A DNA stretch of 64,000 nt from Galeruca laticollis (lineage: Eukaryota > Arthropoda > Insecta > Coleoptera > Chrysomelidae): positions 83,201,139 to 83,265,138 of the forward strand of contig OY998180.1 of assembly GCA_963921935.1 (NCBI GenBank), read 5' to 3'. How positions within the stretch are numbered: position 1 is the first letter of the stretch; every line of letters starts with the position of its first letter. The position numbers were made by a program, and so were the translations under genes. The notes below the pieces were generated by a model that saw nothing but the letters and a program-made list of their open reading frames with translations, was not told the DNA's origin and made no database searches. Positions 1 through 11,220 of the stretch are shown here, piece after piece.

Positions 1-48
1 GACAATTTAAAACGGCCTTTACAAACTACCTACAATTTTCCTAATTAA

Positions 49-2525
49 CCTTCATGGAACGGACATCAAAATTTTACGAAAAGGACTAACTGGGGTCCGA
101 GAAGACCCCATGCGTAAAATTGCAGATATGCTGTATTTTTCTTTAAATTAAATATATAGAAAAGAAGTTTTATTAAAGTTTTACTATTAACCATTTATTA
201 GTCAAAAATCATCACGAAAAAATACAAAATACACTAATCACTAATACTACTAACTACATATCATTTTAACATTTTTTACAAACTATCTCCGATTTTGAAT
301 GTTCTAGGCACACAAAGTTATTACACCTAATACATATTTTTCTGGATTTTCTGTCTTTTCCTCTTTGACACATATGGCAGCGCCCCCTGGTAATGTTTTG
401 TTGTTCAACTCTATGTTCTGTTGCATCCAGTAGTTCGGGAAAACCGTCTGTCATATGCCGTTTTCTATTCGTCTGACTGTATTTATTATTATATCGCCGA
501 GTAAACGTTTTTCTTTATGAGTTCTTTTCCTAGTCCCAAAATATACATTTTACGTTTATCCAAACTGTTTTTTCGCCAATCCGGGTTTTGCAGTAACCAC
601 AATTTATAAGCATTTATTCCTGCGATATCTATAAGATGCGAAAATATTGCCATTGGCCAGCGGTTTGACTGTATATTATTTGGCCAACTTATCTGAAGTG
701 TCGACAGCACCTTTTGTTTTGTTGTAATGAAGAATAATTTCTGGTTTATAGTGCTGTTCTTCTCCAGCTACTTTACTATCAGTATGCTCACTTGAAAGCA
801 AGATGACAGCATGTTTTTGTTTTGGAACATAGGATACTAGCGTTCTTTGATTTCTAAAAGCAAACATACTTGAAAACTCTTTTTTTGTACGATGCCGGTA
901 GAAGTTCCCTGGGAATAAATGTTTTATTTTTCCGGAGGGTTCCACATAAAGTAATATTTTTTTTCCACAACTTGTCAGCAAGTTTTAAACTTGTAAAAAA
1001 ATTATCAGTGGTTATTCCAAATCCACCTTCCAAATGGTCTGTCAAATCTAGGACAACCCTTTGACCTTGACCCTTTTCCGCTTTGTTGCCTTGTTTTCCT
1101 AAAAATTAATAGATACATAGGAATATAAAGTTTGCCTATATTGCTTTTCAAATAACTTACCCAAATAAACTTGCATGTTTGCAATATAAGAAGTGGTGCA
1201 GTCCACAAGAGCCCATATTTTGATTCCATACTTATCAGGTTTACTCTTCATATAGACTCGGAATGGTGCCTTACCCCTAAATGGTACAAGCTGCTCATGT
1301 ACACATAGATGGTCGCCAGGATTAAGTGATTTTTTACAATTAGAAGTGAAAATATCGAATATATCTCTTATCGGAGCTAGCTTATCTACTAATTTTCGTT
1401 CTTGTCTTGTTTGAAAATTATCAAAGCATAAAAATGAAGTAATTTGTTTGAATCTGTCTCTTGACATCGCAGCAGGAATTATAGGACGACAGTAAGAAAT
1501 ATCTTGACACCAGAGCATATCGATAGCCTCTTTCGATCCGTGAAGTGCGCCAAGAATAAGCAATAGTCCAATATAAGCTTCAATCTCTGTTGTATCAACA
1601 GGTACAAAAACTTTAATTTTATTCGGATTTTCTATATTCCATTTATCATAATATGTTTGTGCCTCTCTGTTTGTTTCGGTTACTATTATGTTCAGAATAT
1701 CCGGAAATAGGAAAAGAAGAAAAGCGTCTTTTATACTTGAGATATCAGAACTGTAATTTGTAAGGCCTAGAGCATGTCTCCGAATATTAGCTTTTGAACG
1801 TCTAACTTTTGTGTTTCCTGGTTTGACCACTCAGTTCCATCTTTAGATTTATATACTGGAATGCCCTGGCTGTTACTAACTGTTGGTTCCTGTGGGTTCG
1901 TTTTCTCTATACTTTGATCAACAACTATTACATCATTTTCTTCCTCTACTTCTGTGACAATGTCTTCATCTTCTAAGTCACTCGATGTTTCCTCATTGAT
2001 AACACTATCAAACTCTGGATCATCACTTTCAAGTATACGTAACATCTCATCGTCATTAAGCCCCTTGCGATTGTTTCTAAATAAGAACTGACTCATTTTC
2101 AAAACGATGTACCCTACTCGCAATATCACAAGAGTCTAACCCGAATATTCAAGTCTAAAAATTATATCGCAGTGCGGGGAATCCCCCATTTGAACTGGTA
2201 ATTTACATTTTATAATTATATGGGTAAATTCCCTGTGAGTTAACAAACGTTAAATGTATGGGATTCCCCGATTTTTCTAACAGTTACCGGGATTATTTTA
2301 TCGGACGTAAAAGGCTGACCGGGGTCTGAATAGGCCCCTGGAATATAAAACTATTTTTTGTTTATACCAGCCAATAAAAACTACTAAATACATCATATTT
2401 TATCAAAATAATTCATAAACTGCAGCTAGATGAAAGATCAATGTTTAAAAATTTGCGTTTGCAAAGATACAGCAAAAACATACACGTCATGGGATACAAA
2501 CGGACCCCGGCCAGTCCTATGAAGG
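49..2525 (-). mobile_element. piggyBac-family DNA transposon, decayed
   Basis: The element is bounded by the piggyBac target TTAA at 45-48 and 2526-2529. Both ends read CCTTCAT inward, followed by related sub-terminal sequence containing a GGGGTC-type block. It is 2477 bp long and carries a broken transposase on the minus strand. The flanking DNA on both sides appears to belong to an older errantivirus: pol C-terminus-like codons lie left of 45 and env-like sequence right of 2530. The piggyBac therefore probably landed in that retroelement. The TTAA pair and matching ends are seen directly; family assignment rests on the transposase. Confidence 0.85.
266..2096 (-). pseudogene. piggyBac transposase, frameshifted and missing one catalytic Asp
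   Basis: A cut-and-paste transposase that would act on TTAA sites. The start MSQFLFRNN at 2096 is followed by an acidic N-terminus, then the DDE_Tnp_1_7 core (KPDKYGIKIWALVD, TDNFFTS, KGAVDTSDK) and a C-terminal Cys-rich zinc domain (CHMCQRG, CIRCNNFVCLEH). Frame changes occur near 1820, 885, 690 and 470. A GTAAGT donor and TTTAG acceptor bound a 62-nt gap (1099-1160); removing it keeps the frame, so it is probably a real intron. The first catalytic Asp, normally in a DEQL block, reads His (VHEQL). The copy is dead. Confidence 0.85.
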
Positions 2526-2529
2526 TTAA

Positions 2530-4188
2530 CCTTTATTCTTTTGATTTCTTTCAGATCGCTTGGAATCCTCGGATCTTCGCAAAATAAAATCACCCTAAAA
2601 AACCTAGATAACAATTTTAAACTTATACTACTAAAATTAGGCACTGCAAAAATTATTATAATTTAATACATTATTACGACCTTAACCCACTTATCAACGA
2701 AGTCGACAAACTACATTATCATTCAAATCATTTAAAATATTACATTTCAAGAAACATTAATTATACTGGTGAATTGGAAAATTATGAATAAATTCTATTT
2801 TTCTTAAAAGACAAAACCGAAAATAAATTACGAGAAATTTTGCCCCTACCTCATAGGACAAAAAAGGACTTATCGATGGGTTAGGATTTGTATTTAAAGA
2901 CATAACTGGTAACCTAGATGCTGAGGACTGTAAAAGATATGATCAACTTATTTCTCCAAGAAAATCAAAACCAATTAGCGGACAAAATTAAAACACAAAA
3001 CTCACTGTCAATATCTTTAATAAATAAATTTAATACGACAATAAGTCAAATAAGCCACAACGAAAAACTTTTAGAAAACCAAATTGCCATAATAGTTGAT
3101 GGATCTGTAACCGATAAAACGCTATGTTTATGAAAGATACCATTAATAAAATTATTAACATGTTTGAAATAATTATTTCTATATTGCAAGATATAGAAAC
3201 TGCCATACTGTTCTCAAAGCTAAAAATTATGCATACTAGTATAATAAAGACTCAAGAAATTTACGAGTTAATTGCACTACAAAGAAATTTATAAAAAGGT
3301 AAATTACCAATAGAAATAAACTCAGAAAATATTTGATCATTTGAAAAATTTATAAGAATTGATAGCTATATTTCTAATAATAGAATCACTTATATATTAC
3401 GAATACCTATAACTTTAACTGAAAACTTTGATCACTATCATTTGTATCCAATACCAATTGGTAAGCAAGGTCGATTAAAAGCAGTAATTCCTAGAATGAC
3501 ATTTTTGTTAAAAAACAATAATCAGTACGCATTTATGAGAGAACCCTGTCCTAAATTCTATTCGACCAATTCTCCGGCGAGAATATCTAACTACAAGACA
3601 TTAAACAAGAATATCCTTGTGAAATCGAACTAATAAATATTAAAAACAACTCCACTTGCCACGAAACATGAATCGTCATCAATCATCAATTCTTCGAGCG
3701 ACTAGAAGAAACAAACAATTGTATTACTACTTTTCCTTTCAAAGAAACAATTACTTTAAACAGCCAAAACCAAGAAAAAGTAATAGAAATTACCGGCACC
3801 TTCCTAATCAATATTCCTCTATATTGTTGGTTGAAATCAAGCCAAATTAAAATCCTAAATAAATACGACACTGAAATTCCTGGGCAACCCATTTTATTTC
3901 CAGAGTTAAAATTTGACACATCATATGCACCTACGACTATTACCAGTATCAAATTACAAGAAATCAACCTATACGATCTTCAAGAAATAAAATCAAAACT
4001 CGCTGATAACGATCCTGAATTTAATTTTCAAGAAATCTACTCAAGGCCCAGTGTATGAACAATAATCATTTATTGTCTTCTTATTCAAATTGGAGGAACC
4101 ATAGTTGGCAAGAAATTTAATTCCCGGTGGATGCAATCAATGGAAGACCACCCTATTGACATGGCTAGTGTTCAACTTCCTCGCTAGC
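2530..4188 (+). pseudogene. Decayed errantivirus env (older element)
   Basis: An insect-retrovirus envelope-like gene in many short frames. Pieces resemble the intact env on the opposite strand at 4469-6121, such as TGNLDAED against TGNMDQED, and a string of Asn/Ile-rich helices at 2918-3130. Several stops and frameshifts are present. A good splice acceptor (TTTCTTTCAG) lies near 2550, where the env exon of such elements begins. The reading frame ends at a TAG near 4188. It is too divergent from the neighbouring intact env to be a recent duplicate. It is an envelope relic of a separate, older errantivirus. Confidence 0.65.
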
Positions 4189-4191
4189 CCT

Positions 4192-4448
4192 CTTTATGTT
4201 TTCAAGTTAAAACTTTACTTTTTTAAAAATTATTTAATTACAATAGTTACACTTTATTAATATTTATTGAAGTTAACAATATGAAGTCTATAATCATTCT
4301 GAATATAAAATATGTATAATGAAGCTATGCGGTGTCCAGTAGTGCAATTCAGCATTATGACGTAGTCGATCGTCCGATGATGGTTCGATGTAACAATGCC
4401 ATATGAGGTCACGAATTCAGCTGACGGGACATCTATTGTTTCATAACT
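4192..4448 (-). repeat. 3' LTR of the intact errantivirus
   Basis: Direct repeat of 11423-11679. On the minus strand it starts AGTTATGAAAC and ends ACATAAAG. A purine-rich tract (GGGGATGGAGG) lies immediately upstream at 4449-4459 and would prime plus-strand synthesis. The single difference from the other LTR is in the stretch ATCTATTG against ATCTATCG. Confidence 0.95.
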
Positions 4449-4468
4449 CCTCCATCCCCAAAGAAAAC

Positions 4469-6121
4469 TCAAGGGTGAAGCGAGGGTGGAACCACTTGAG
4501 TTGGATCGATGTTGGTAGGCTTCTTTTTATGCTGAAAAACCTTTCTCATAAAGTTTCTATATTTAAATAGGAAATAACAGATTAGAAGTATGCAGATTAT
4601 GGTACTTGAACTGATAGCAATTCGAGAAAAGGCCACAGGCATCTTGAGTTCATCAAGCGGATTTGCATTGTTTTCTTGAAGTTGCAGTTGATGAAGTTTG
4701 TCTAAGTTGATTTTCTTTAGCTGAATCTCTTGGATATTCAAAATTGGAAGTGGTACTTCTTGGATTCCTTCGAGAGCTATAGGATGTCCTTCGATGATAT
4801 CTTTTTCGTTTTTGTATGTGTATTTTGTAGTAGCTATAGAGCATCTTGGCGGGATCGTTAATAAATAGCTTCCTTGTAAGACTGAAACTCCTGATTCTTC
4901 ACAATCTGTTTGTATTTTCTGTGATTCTGGGAATATTACAATGTAATGGCTTTCGTTAATTTCTTCTATTATTGGTTCGGAGACTTTTACAGCGATTTGT
5001 TGGCAATTCTCTGGCGATGATGTGACTGAGAGGAGAGATGTGATGCAGTCTTTTGTTTCTCTGGTTACTTGTAGCCTGTTGGTTTTACAGTAGTAGACGG
5101 ATTGGAGATCGATGCATTCTTCTTCTTGATACTGATATTGGTTGTTGCTCATAATTAGGTAAGTAGAAGGAGGAATAAGGACAGAATTATTTATATTAGG
5201 TACGGAATATAAGTGGTAGTAGGTAAATACGTCTGGATGGACCAGTGGAAATTCTAGTGAAAATATGATTTTATCTTTATCATAATAAACTTTAGTATTA
5301 ACAATAGCATAATATTTTAATATTTGGTTTTCATTGAATAATAATTGATCATATGTGTATGTGTTATATAAAATTTGGACTATTTCTTTAAGGTCCTCAC
5401 GGGAGATTACGCTTTGATGCAGAACACCTAAACTGGCAAAACTTACTGCATTTTCGATGTCATTAAGAAAGCTGGACATAGAGTCCAGATTGATTTTTAT
5501 TTGACTAAAAATTTCTTGAAATTCTGTGTAGTGTGAATAATCATAAGATGTTTCGTTGAGTGCTTTTCCTAATTCATTAATTTTATTGGATATTAGAAGC
5601 TGATTATTTGAAATTATTGATATTGATTCATTAACGCTATCCATAAGATTTTTGTTAAGAGTTATTTGTGAATTTACTTCTCTAATGATTTTATTTTGAT
5701 CATTTTGCAGTTCGCTAATACTTGCGTATATTTTGTTGGCATCTTCTTGGTCCATATTGCCAGTAACGAGTTTCACTAGCGAGCCAAGAGGGTTGATTAT
5801 TCCTCTTTTAATTCGATTAGATGGAAATATGGAGTTCATTTTAACATTTATACTATTAACTTCAAATTGCAATTGTTTATAAACATTTCTCAAAGAATGT
5901 TCATGAATATGGTTCGTCTTATTAAATAAGTTGTTTAATGAGTAATATTGTAAACTTAGATTTGTAATTTGATTTCGGATGGGGTTTGTAGGGATATAGT
6001 GTAAAAATGTATGGGAAGCGATTTTTACCCTAGCTTGTCCTAGTTCGAAAGATAGGATGCCAGGATTACTTTTCAAGGATTTAATCTGTATCTTCTGGTT
6101 CGTCACTGTCTGAAGAGTCAA
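4469..6121 (-). CDS. env: Errantivirus envelope-like glycoprotein (env)
   Basis: A 550-codon open frame overlapping the end of pol by 41 nt. It is of the insect-errantivirus / baculovirus-F-like type. A basic dibasic site (SNRIKRG, about residue 105) is the expected furin cleavage point, followed by a Gly-containing fusion-peptide-like stretch, long helical regions with many Asn and Ile, and a C-terminal membrane segment (about residues 500-522) before a short basic tail. The frame opens with TTG and has no ATG near its start, so translation must begin on a spliced RNA. A leader ATG at 11244, donor at 11221 and acceptor at 6126 would be in phase. No break is seen. Confidence 0.9.
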   Translation of the reverse strand: MTLQTVTNQKIQIKSLKSNPGILSFELGQARVKIASHTFLHYIPTNPIRNQITNLSLQYYSLNNLFNKTNHIHEHSLRNVYKQLQFEVNSINVKMNSIFPSNRIKRGIINPLGSLVKLVTGNMDQEDANKIYASISELQNDQNKIIREVNSQITLNKNLMDSVNESISIISNNQLLISNKINELGKALNETSYDYSHYTEFQEIFSQIKINLDSMSSFLNDIENAVSFASLGVLHQSVISREDLKEIVQILYNTYTYDQLLFNENQILKYYAIVNTKVYYDKDKIIFSLEFPLVHPDVFTYYHLYSVPNINNSVLIPPSTYLIMSNNQYQYQEEECIDLQSVYYCKTNRLQVTRETKDCITSLLSVTSSPENCQQIAVKVSEPIIEEINESHYIVIFPESQKIQTDCEESGVSVLQGSYLLTIPPRCSIATTKYTYKNEKDIIEGHPIALEGIQEVPLPILNIQEIQLKKINLDKLHQLQLQENNANPLDELKMPVAFSRIAISSSTIICILLICYFLFKYRNFMRKVFQHKKKPTNIDPTQVVPPSLHP

Positions 6122-9100
6122 CGTCCTGTGAAGTTACATTAATTAGTTTTCTTACGGGTTTAAATAGTTGTTTATGATAGTTGTTTTTGTAAGTCGTTAC
6201 TGTAATATCTTTTGATGTCAAAATGTGTTCGGGTTTATATGGAGGTTTAGTTTTAGATTGTCGTTCCGATTGTTTCTTGTAAAGGGTAGTGCCAGGGGGA
6301 ATGTCTGGGGGATCTGTACGTTTTTCGTTTAATTTTTCAATATTTTTTTGTTTTTTGTTACTAGTGTCGGTATGTATTCTGTCATATAATTGTTTCATAG
6401 TTTCTTTATGTTCATTTAATTGAATGTTATCTGGTTGAGCTTCGTCGTCGATTTCGATGGGATCTTTTAGGTGAAGATGTCCTAGAAGAAGGTCAATAGG
6501 CTTATGTTTGGTGACAGAGTGAATTGAGTTATTGTATCCCAAAATGGACAATCTCAATTTTTCGAATGGGTTTAATTTTGGATTCGTTAGGGATAATGTT
6601 CTCATGTGTTCTAATATTGTAGAATGAAATCTTTCTACGATTGCATTGCTATTAGGATTATGTGGAAGAGTATAATGCCAGTTAATACCATATAATTTAG
6701 CAAAGCCTTTGAGAGTGGATTGAGTAAATTCTGTGCCATTATCAGATACAATGTTTTCTGGAATTTTATACGTAGAAATGAATTGTAATAATGACTGATA
6801 GATGTGAATCGCAGATAATGTTGGAATTATGTAAGCTTGTCCAAATCTACTAAAACTGTCACATACTGTCATCGTAATTGTATTGTCAAATTTAAAAGTG
6901 TCTATGTGTAACGTTTCGAGTGGTTTTCTTGGAGTTGGGGTTAGCTGAAGTTTTATTAGAGGCGGGTGTCTCTCATATTTAACTTGTTGACAAATGGAAC
7001 AGTTATTGATAAAATCTTTTACGTCGTTATTTAGTTTTGGCCAATAAAATTTGGTTTTTAGTTGGTTAGCAGTCTCGTGAATTCCCCTGTGATTTGTAAT
7101 GCCTTCGTGTTGTTGTTTTATAAGTTTTTGTTGTTGGGATTCGATTTTAACGTCATGTAGTATAATATTTGATTTGATTAAGATAAATGCAGAGCTTTTA
7201 AAGGTCTGGGGAACTATTCTACACATGGTTTTGAAAAGAGTTTCATCGATATCGTTCTGAAAATAAAAGGCATACCGTTTCTTCGGAACAGCATAGTCTT
7301 TTAAGAATTGAATAATTTGGTTTTCAAAAGAATTTTCACTCACGTGTAAGAACCATCTGGTTCTTGCAGGGTTATCGAATAATTTTTTAATTTCTTGATG
7401 AGGGTTTTGATCAGTTTTTATTATTACTATTTGATTTAAAAATACATTTAATGGTTTCTCGGTTATTTCGATTCCAAGTATTGGGTTTTCTAAACTAGTG
7501 TGTATTGTTTGATCGTCATTTTCGTCATTTGAATCTACTTCGGGAACGAGAGATTGAGAGTCTGATTTGGTTGTAGCGTTAGTTTCATTAAATTCTTTCA
7601 TATATTGAAAAATTGGCGGTAGATCAGAGCTGGAACTATTTTCGTTATCTATTGGATAAATTTCTATACGGGAAAGGGCATCCGCATTCGTGTTGCAAGA
7701 ACCTTTTTTATATACGATTTCGTAGTCAAATTCCTCTAACTTCAGTCTCCAACGGACAAGTCGGGAATTTGGTTCCTTTAGAGACATTAGCCATTGTAGA
7801 GGTTTATGATCGGTGACGATTTTGAATTTATTGCCGAAAAGATATGGCCGGAAATGTTTTGTACCCCAAACTATTGCTAACAACTCTTTTTCAATTGTTG
7901 AATAATTTTGTTCAGCAGCGTTAAGTGTACGAGAAGCATATGCTATGGCTTTGTCTCCACCGATTGGTCCTTGGGAGAGGACTGCTCCTATTGCGAAATT
8001 ACTTGCATCTGTGGTCAAAATGAATTCTTTGGTGAAATCGGGGTAGATGAGAATGGGTTCATTGATTAGAAGAGATTTGCAATCTTCGAATGTTTTTATG
8101 TAAATCGGGTCAAGTATATTGATGTGAGCGCCTTTTTTTAAACAGCTTGTAAAGGGTTTGGTTAATTTGGCAAAATTTTTTATAAACTTTCTGTAGTACC
8201 CGAGAAGGCCTAAGAAAGCTTTTATGTCTTTCGTGGTTTTCGGTAAGGGGTAGTTGGTAATAGCTTTTACTTTATCAGGATTGGGTTTGATGCCTTGAGG
8301 GGTGATAATATGACCTAGAAATGATACTTCTTTTCTAAGAAATTCGGATTTGTCGAGTTGAACCTTGAGGTTACTCTCACGAAGCTTTTGGAAAACACTT
8401 TTTAAATTATTAATATGTTCTTGGAGTGAGCTTGAAAAGACAATTATGTCGTCCATATAGACGAAACAAATTTTATTACGGAGTTCTTTTAGTACATTAT
8501 CCATGACCCTCTGAAATGTTGCAGGGGCGTTCTTTAAACCGAAAGGCATTCTGACGTATTCGAAATGACCATTTTCAACGTTAAAAGCGGTTTTCTTAAT
8601 ATCGTCGGGATGCATTTCAATTTGATGAAATCCACTGGCTAAATCTAAGGTGGTGAAATAATAACAGCGTCCAAGTTTGTCAAGTATGTCAGTTATGTTT
8701 GGAATGGGATAACGGTCGTCAATGGTCTTTTCATTGATTTTTCGGTAATCAACGACGATGCGCCATTTCTTTCTTCCAGATGCATCAGCTTTTTTGGGAA
8801 CAATCCATATAGGAGATGACCAAGGTGAGTCGCTAGGCCTAATAATCCCTTTTTCTAGCATGTCGTTAATTTGACGTTCGACTTCAGGTTTATGGATGTA
8901 GGGGTATCGATATGACTTAGTATAGACTGGAAGTTCGTCTGTTGTTTTAATTTTATGTTTGACTTGGTTGGTGAAAGATAGGGGTGAATTTTCTTTATAG
9001 AATATGTCACGAAATTGTTTACAGAGTTTTTCGATTTCGAATTTTTCTTCTGAATTTAAATGAGAAGTTCGAATGCATTGGGCAGTGTCGAAATTATAGG

Positions 9101-9707
9101 GATGATCGTCGGCAGGGCTTTGAACAGAAATTTGGAAGATTTCGTAATTGCCTTCAAAAGGTTCTACAACTATGGGTTTGTATAGAAAGACATCTTGAAC
9201 ATTTTCGGAGGTATTTATAATATCAACAGAGGCATATCCATTTTTTGAGAAAGTGACACCTTCTTTGATACTACAACTAGATAGTTCAGTGTATGGAATT
9301 CTAACAGTACCATTTGGTATATTGACAGGTATTTTTGCGGTTTCTATGGAATTGGGTTCAACATGAGCGAAAAATAAAAGTTTGCCTTTAGAAGAGTAGT
9401 GAGATAATGGTAGGTTAGCGTTTTGTGTTTTTAAAAGTGAATTTTTTAGATCGATATGTACTTCTAAATCTTTTAAAGTTTCGTAACCTATCAAGCCGTC
9501 AAAGAAATGATGGAATTTAAAAAGATGGAATTTCATGATTTTATTTGAGTTGAATTCGCGAAAAGCTGGAATTTTAGCGCAAAAATCTCTTGTAGTTGTT
9601 TGGAAGACTGAGCTGATGGTAATTGGTTCTTTATAGATATAATTTGGGAAATAATTTTCAGCAATTTCGGGGTTTATAAATGACTTTGAAGCTCCGGTAT
9701 CTATCAA
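6081..9707 (-). CDS. pol: Errantivirus pol polyprotein
   Basis: A 1208-codon frame in the gypsy-group order: aspartic protease (LLIDTGAS at the very start), reverse transcriptase (TTLDLASGFHQI; VYMDDIIVFS), RNase H (TDASNFAIGAVLSQ) and integrase. The integrase has an HHCC zinc finger ending CSICQQVK, then a DDE core (IDTF; SDNGTEFT; NAIVERFHS), and the frame ends with an acidic tail. There is no ATG before the protease. The frame is open upstream to a slippery heptamer in gag at 9809-9815, so it is probably made as a Gag-Pol fusion by -1 frameshifting. It looks functional. Confidence 0.95.
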   Translation of the reverse strand: MIDTGASKSFINPEIAENYFPNYIYKEPITISSVFQTTTRDFCAKIPAFREFNSNKIMKFHLFKFHHFFDGLIGYETLKDLEVHIDLKNSLLKTQNANLPLSHYSSKGKLLFFAHVEPNSIETAKIPVNIPNGTVRIPYTELSSCSIKEGVTFSKNGYASVDIINTSENVQDVFLYKPIVVEPFEGNYEIFQISVQSPADDHPYNFDTAQCIRTSHLNSEEKFEIEKLCKQFRDIFYKENSPLSFTNQVKHKIKTTDELPVYTKSYRYPYIHKPEVERQINDMLEKGIIRPSDSPWSSPIWIVPKKADASGRKKWRIVVDYRKINEKTIDDRYPIPNITDILDKLGRCYYFTTLDLASGFHQIEMHPDDIKKTAFNVENGHFEYVRMPFGLKNAPATFQRVMDNVLKELRNKICFVYMDDIIVFSSSLQEHINNLKSVFQKLRESNLKVQLDKSEFLRKEVSFLGHIITPQGIKPNPDKVKAITNYPLPKTTKDIKAFLGLLGYYRKFIKNFAKLTKPFTSCLKKGAHINILDPIYIKTFEDCKSLLINEPILIYPDFTKEFILTTDASNFAIGAVLSQGPIGGDKAIAYASRTLNAAEQNYSTIEKELLAIVWGTKHFRPYLFGNKFKIVTDHKPLQWLMSLKEPNSRLVRWRLKLEEFDYEIVYKKGSCNTNADALSRIEIYPIDNENSSSSDLPPIFQYMKEFNETNATTKSDSQSLVPEVDSNDENDDQTIHTSLENPILGIEITEKPLNVFLNQIVIIKTDQNPHQEIKKLFDNPARTRWFLHVSENSFENQIIQFLKDYAVPKKRYAFYFQNDIDETLFKTMCRIVPQTFKSSAFILIKSNIILHDVKIESQQQKLIKQQHEGITNHRGIHETANQLKTKFYWPKLNNDVKDFINNCSICQQVKYERHPPLIKLQLTPTPRKPLETLHIDTFKFDNTITMTVCDSFSRFGQAYIIPTLSAIHIYQSLLQFISTYKIPENIVSDNGTEFTQSTLKGFAKLYGINWHYTLPHNPNSNAIVERFHSTILEHMRTLSLTNPKLNPFEKLRLSILGYNNSIHSVTKHKPIDLLLGHLHLKDPIEIDDEAQPDNIQLNEHKETMKQLYDRIHTDTSNKKQKNIEKLNEKRTDPPDIPPGTTLYKKQSERQSKTKPPYKPEHILTSKDITVTTYKNNYHKQLFKPVRKLINVTSQDVDSSDSDEPEDTD

Positions 9708-9775
9708 TAATTTTAAGGGAGGATCAGAAATTATTATGTATGGAAGATCTTTCTTGTCATAAATTGAAAAAATTT

Positions 9776-11179
9776 CTACGTCTGATTTGTTGGTTCGGGA
9801 GCGTCTTGAAAATTTTGTTCGTCGTTGCTTTGTGTTTCTGGATTGTCAGATATTGAATTTGTGGTGTCTACATAGTCATTAAATTCATAGGGAGAAATAC
9901 AATTTTGGTCGTAAACGTTATCTTGGTCAAGCATGTTATTTTCATGAGGGTAGTAAGGAGTGTTTGATTGATAATAGTCATAATATTGCGTTTGGTCGAC
10001 ATTGTGCAGTTCTTCAGAAGTAAATCTGGGTTGTGATGGTTGGTATTGTTGTGGAGGTGGAAGTGCAAATCGATTTTGGTTTCGATTAAAGTTGGATCTG
10101 TTAAATGTATTTGACGAGATGCCACTCATAGGAGTTGGTTTGGGCTGACGGAAATTTGAATTAGGTTTCCACACATTACTCGGTGCTCTCGAAGGTTGTT
10201 GAGGACCGAAAACTTGTCTATTAGTCGGGAATCTATGTGGGATGAATCTGGGTTGAACATTGATTGGTCCACGAGGAAATGGATTTGAAAAATTTTGTAT
10301 TGGCATTAAATTGTGACCGAAGTTAGGGATATTATAATTAGTTTGATTTTGAAAGTTTTGATTAAATTTTGGATATGGTTTATTCTTAAAAGTTTCGTTA
10401 TTTGATTTTTGAAGGTGACGGATATTATTTTCTGCAATAATAAATTGTCTAGCTGTTGCAAGAGTATCGGGTTTCATAGCTCGAATTGTGGAGCCCATAG
10501 GTTCTTTCAAACCGGCCAGAAATATTTTTAAAGCATGTGTATTGTAAAAATTTTTCTTTACGGTTGCACCAGCTTGACTAGTTTCATGACAATCAACGTA
10601 ATTATGAAGAGCACTCAAATTAGACATTACTCTAGTGTAAAAATTAAGAGCAGGTTCGTTAGAATTTTGTTTCAACTGATCTAAATCAAAGAGTAATCCG
10701 TTTTCGTCTCTCTGGTCGCCAAAGTGAGCTACCAGAGTGCTTTTAACTGTTTCCCAATCTTTGTTTATGCAAATACTGTAAACTTCTCTCGCGTTTCCAA
10801 CTAATTTTCCATATATTCCGAAAATTAAACTAATGTTTTGAACGCAATTGACATTTGCGGGATTTGGATCCCAATAAGTTTTAATTAAAGTGTTACTCGT
10901 CTCTAAGAAAGACGCTAATTCAAGCGGATTACCATCAAATTTGGGCACGATTTCTAATAATTTAATTTCAAATTTGGGAACAGACATTGTTGAATTCAAT
11001 TCACTATTATTAGAATTAATATTTTCTTCAATGCTTAAACTATTTAAAAGAGAACTAACTTCTAATACTGAACTTTCTTTTTCTTCGTCAGAAGAATTAA
11101 AATTAAAATTTGATTCAATACTAATATTAAGCTCACTGTCGCTTTCCACTATGGAATCTTCAGATGAGGAGAATGACAT
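9776..11179 (-). CDS. gag: Errantivirus gag
   Basis: A 467-residue structural protein starting at a real ATG (MSFSSSEDS). It has an acidic Ser-rich N-terminus and a capsid-like region (about 75-290) with the conserved block HFGDQRDENGLLFDLDQL. A Gln/Asn/Pro-rich C-terminus follows, with RG and QRF-type motifs in place of a zinc knuckle. It is closely similar to the gag of the second family at 62923. The stop at 9776-9778 lies about 30 nt after the slip site that gives access to pol. Confidence 0.93.
   Translation of the reverse strand: MSFSSSEDSIVESDSELNISIESNFNFNSSDEEKESSVLEVSSLLNSLSIEENINSNNSELNSTMSVPKFEIKLLEIVPKFDGNPLELASFLETSNTLIKTYWDPNPANVNCVQNISLIFGIYGKLVGNAREVYSICINKDWETVKSTLVAHFGDQRDENGLLFDLDQLKQNSNEPALNFYTRVMSNLSALHNYVDCHETSQAGATVKKNFYNTHALKIFLAGLKEPMGSTIRAMKPDTLATARQFIIAENNIRHLQKSNNETFKNKPYPKFNQNFQNQTNYNIPNFGHNLMPIQNFSNPFPRGPINVQPRFIPHRFPTNRQVFGPQQPSRAPSNVWKPNSNFRQPKPTPMSGISSNTFNRSNFNRNQNRFALPPPQQYQPSQPRFTSEELHNVDQTQYYDYYQSNTPYYPHENNMLDQDNVYDQNCISPYEFNDYVDTTNSISDNPETQSNDEQNFQDAPEPTNQT
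9809..9815 (-). promoter_or_regulatory. Candidate -1 ribosomal frameshift site between gag and pol
   Basis: In the gag frame the codons read CAA AAT TTT CAA, which gives the heptamer A AAT TTT of the X XXY YYZ type. Shifting back one base enters the pol frame, which is then open to the end of pol. The gag stop is about 30 nt downstream. No stimulatory structure was assessed. Confidence 0.65.
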
Positions 11180-11220
11180 AGGCTAAGAAAGATAATAGGA
11201 TAAATAATATGAGCAACTTA

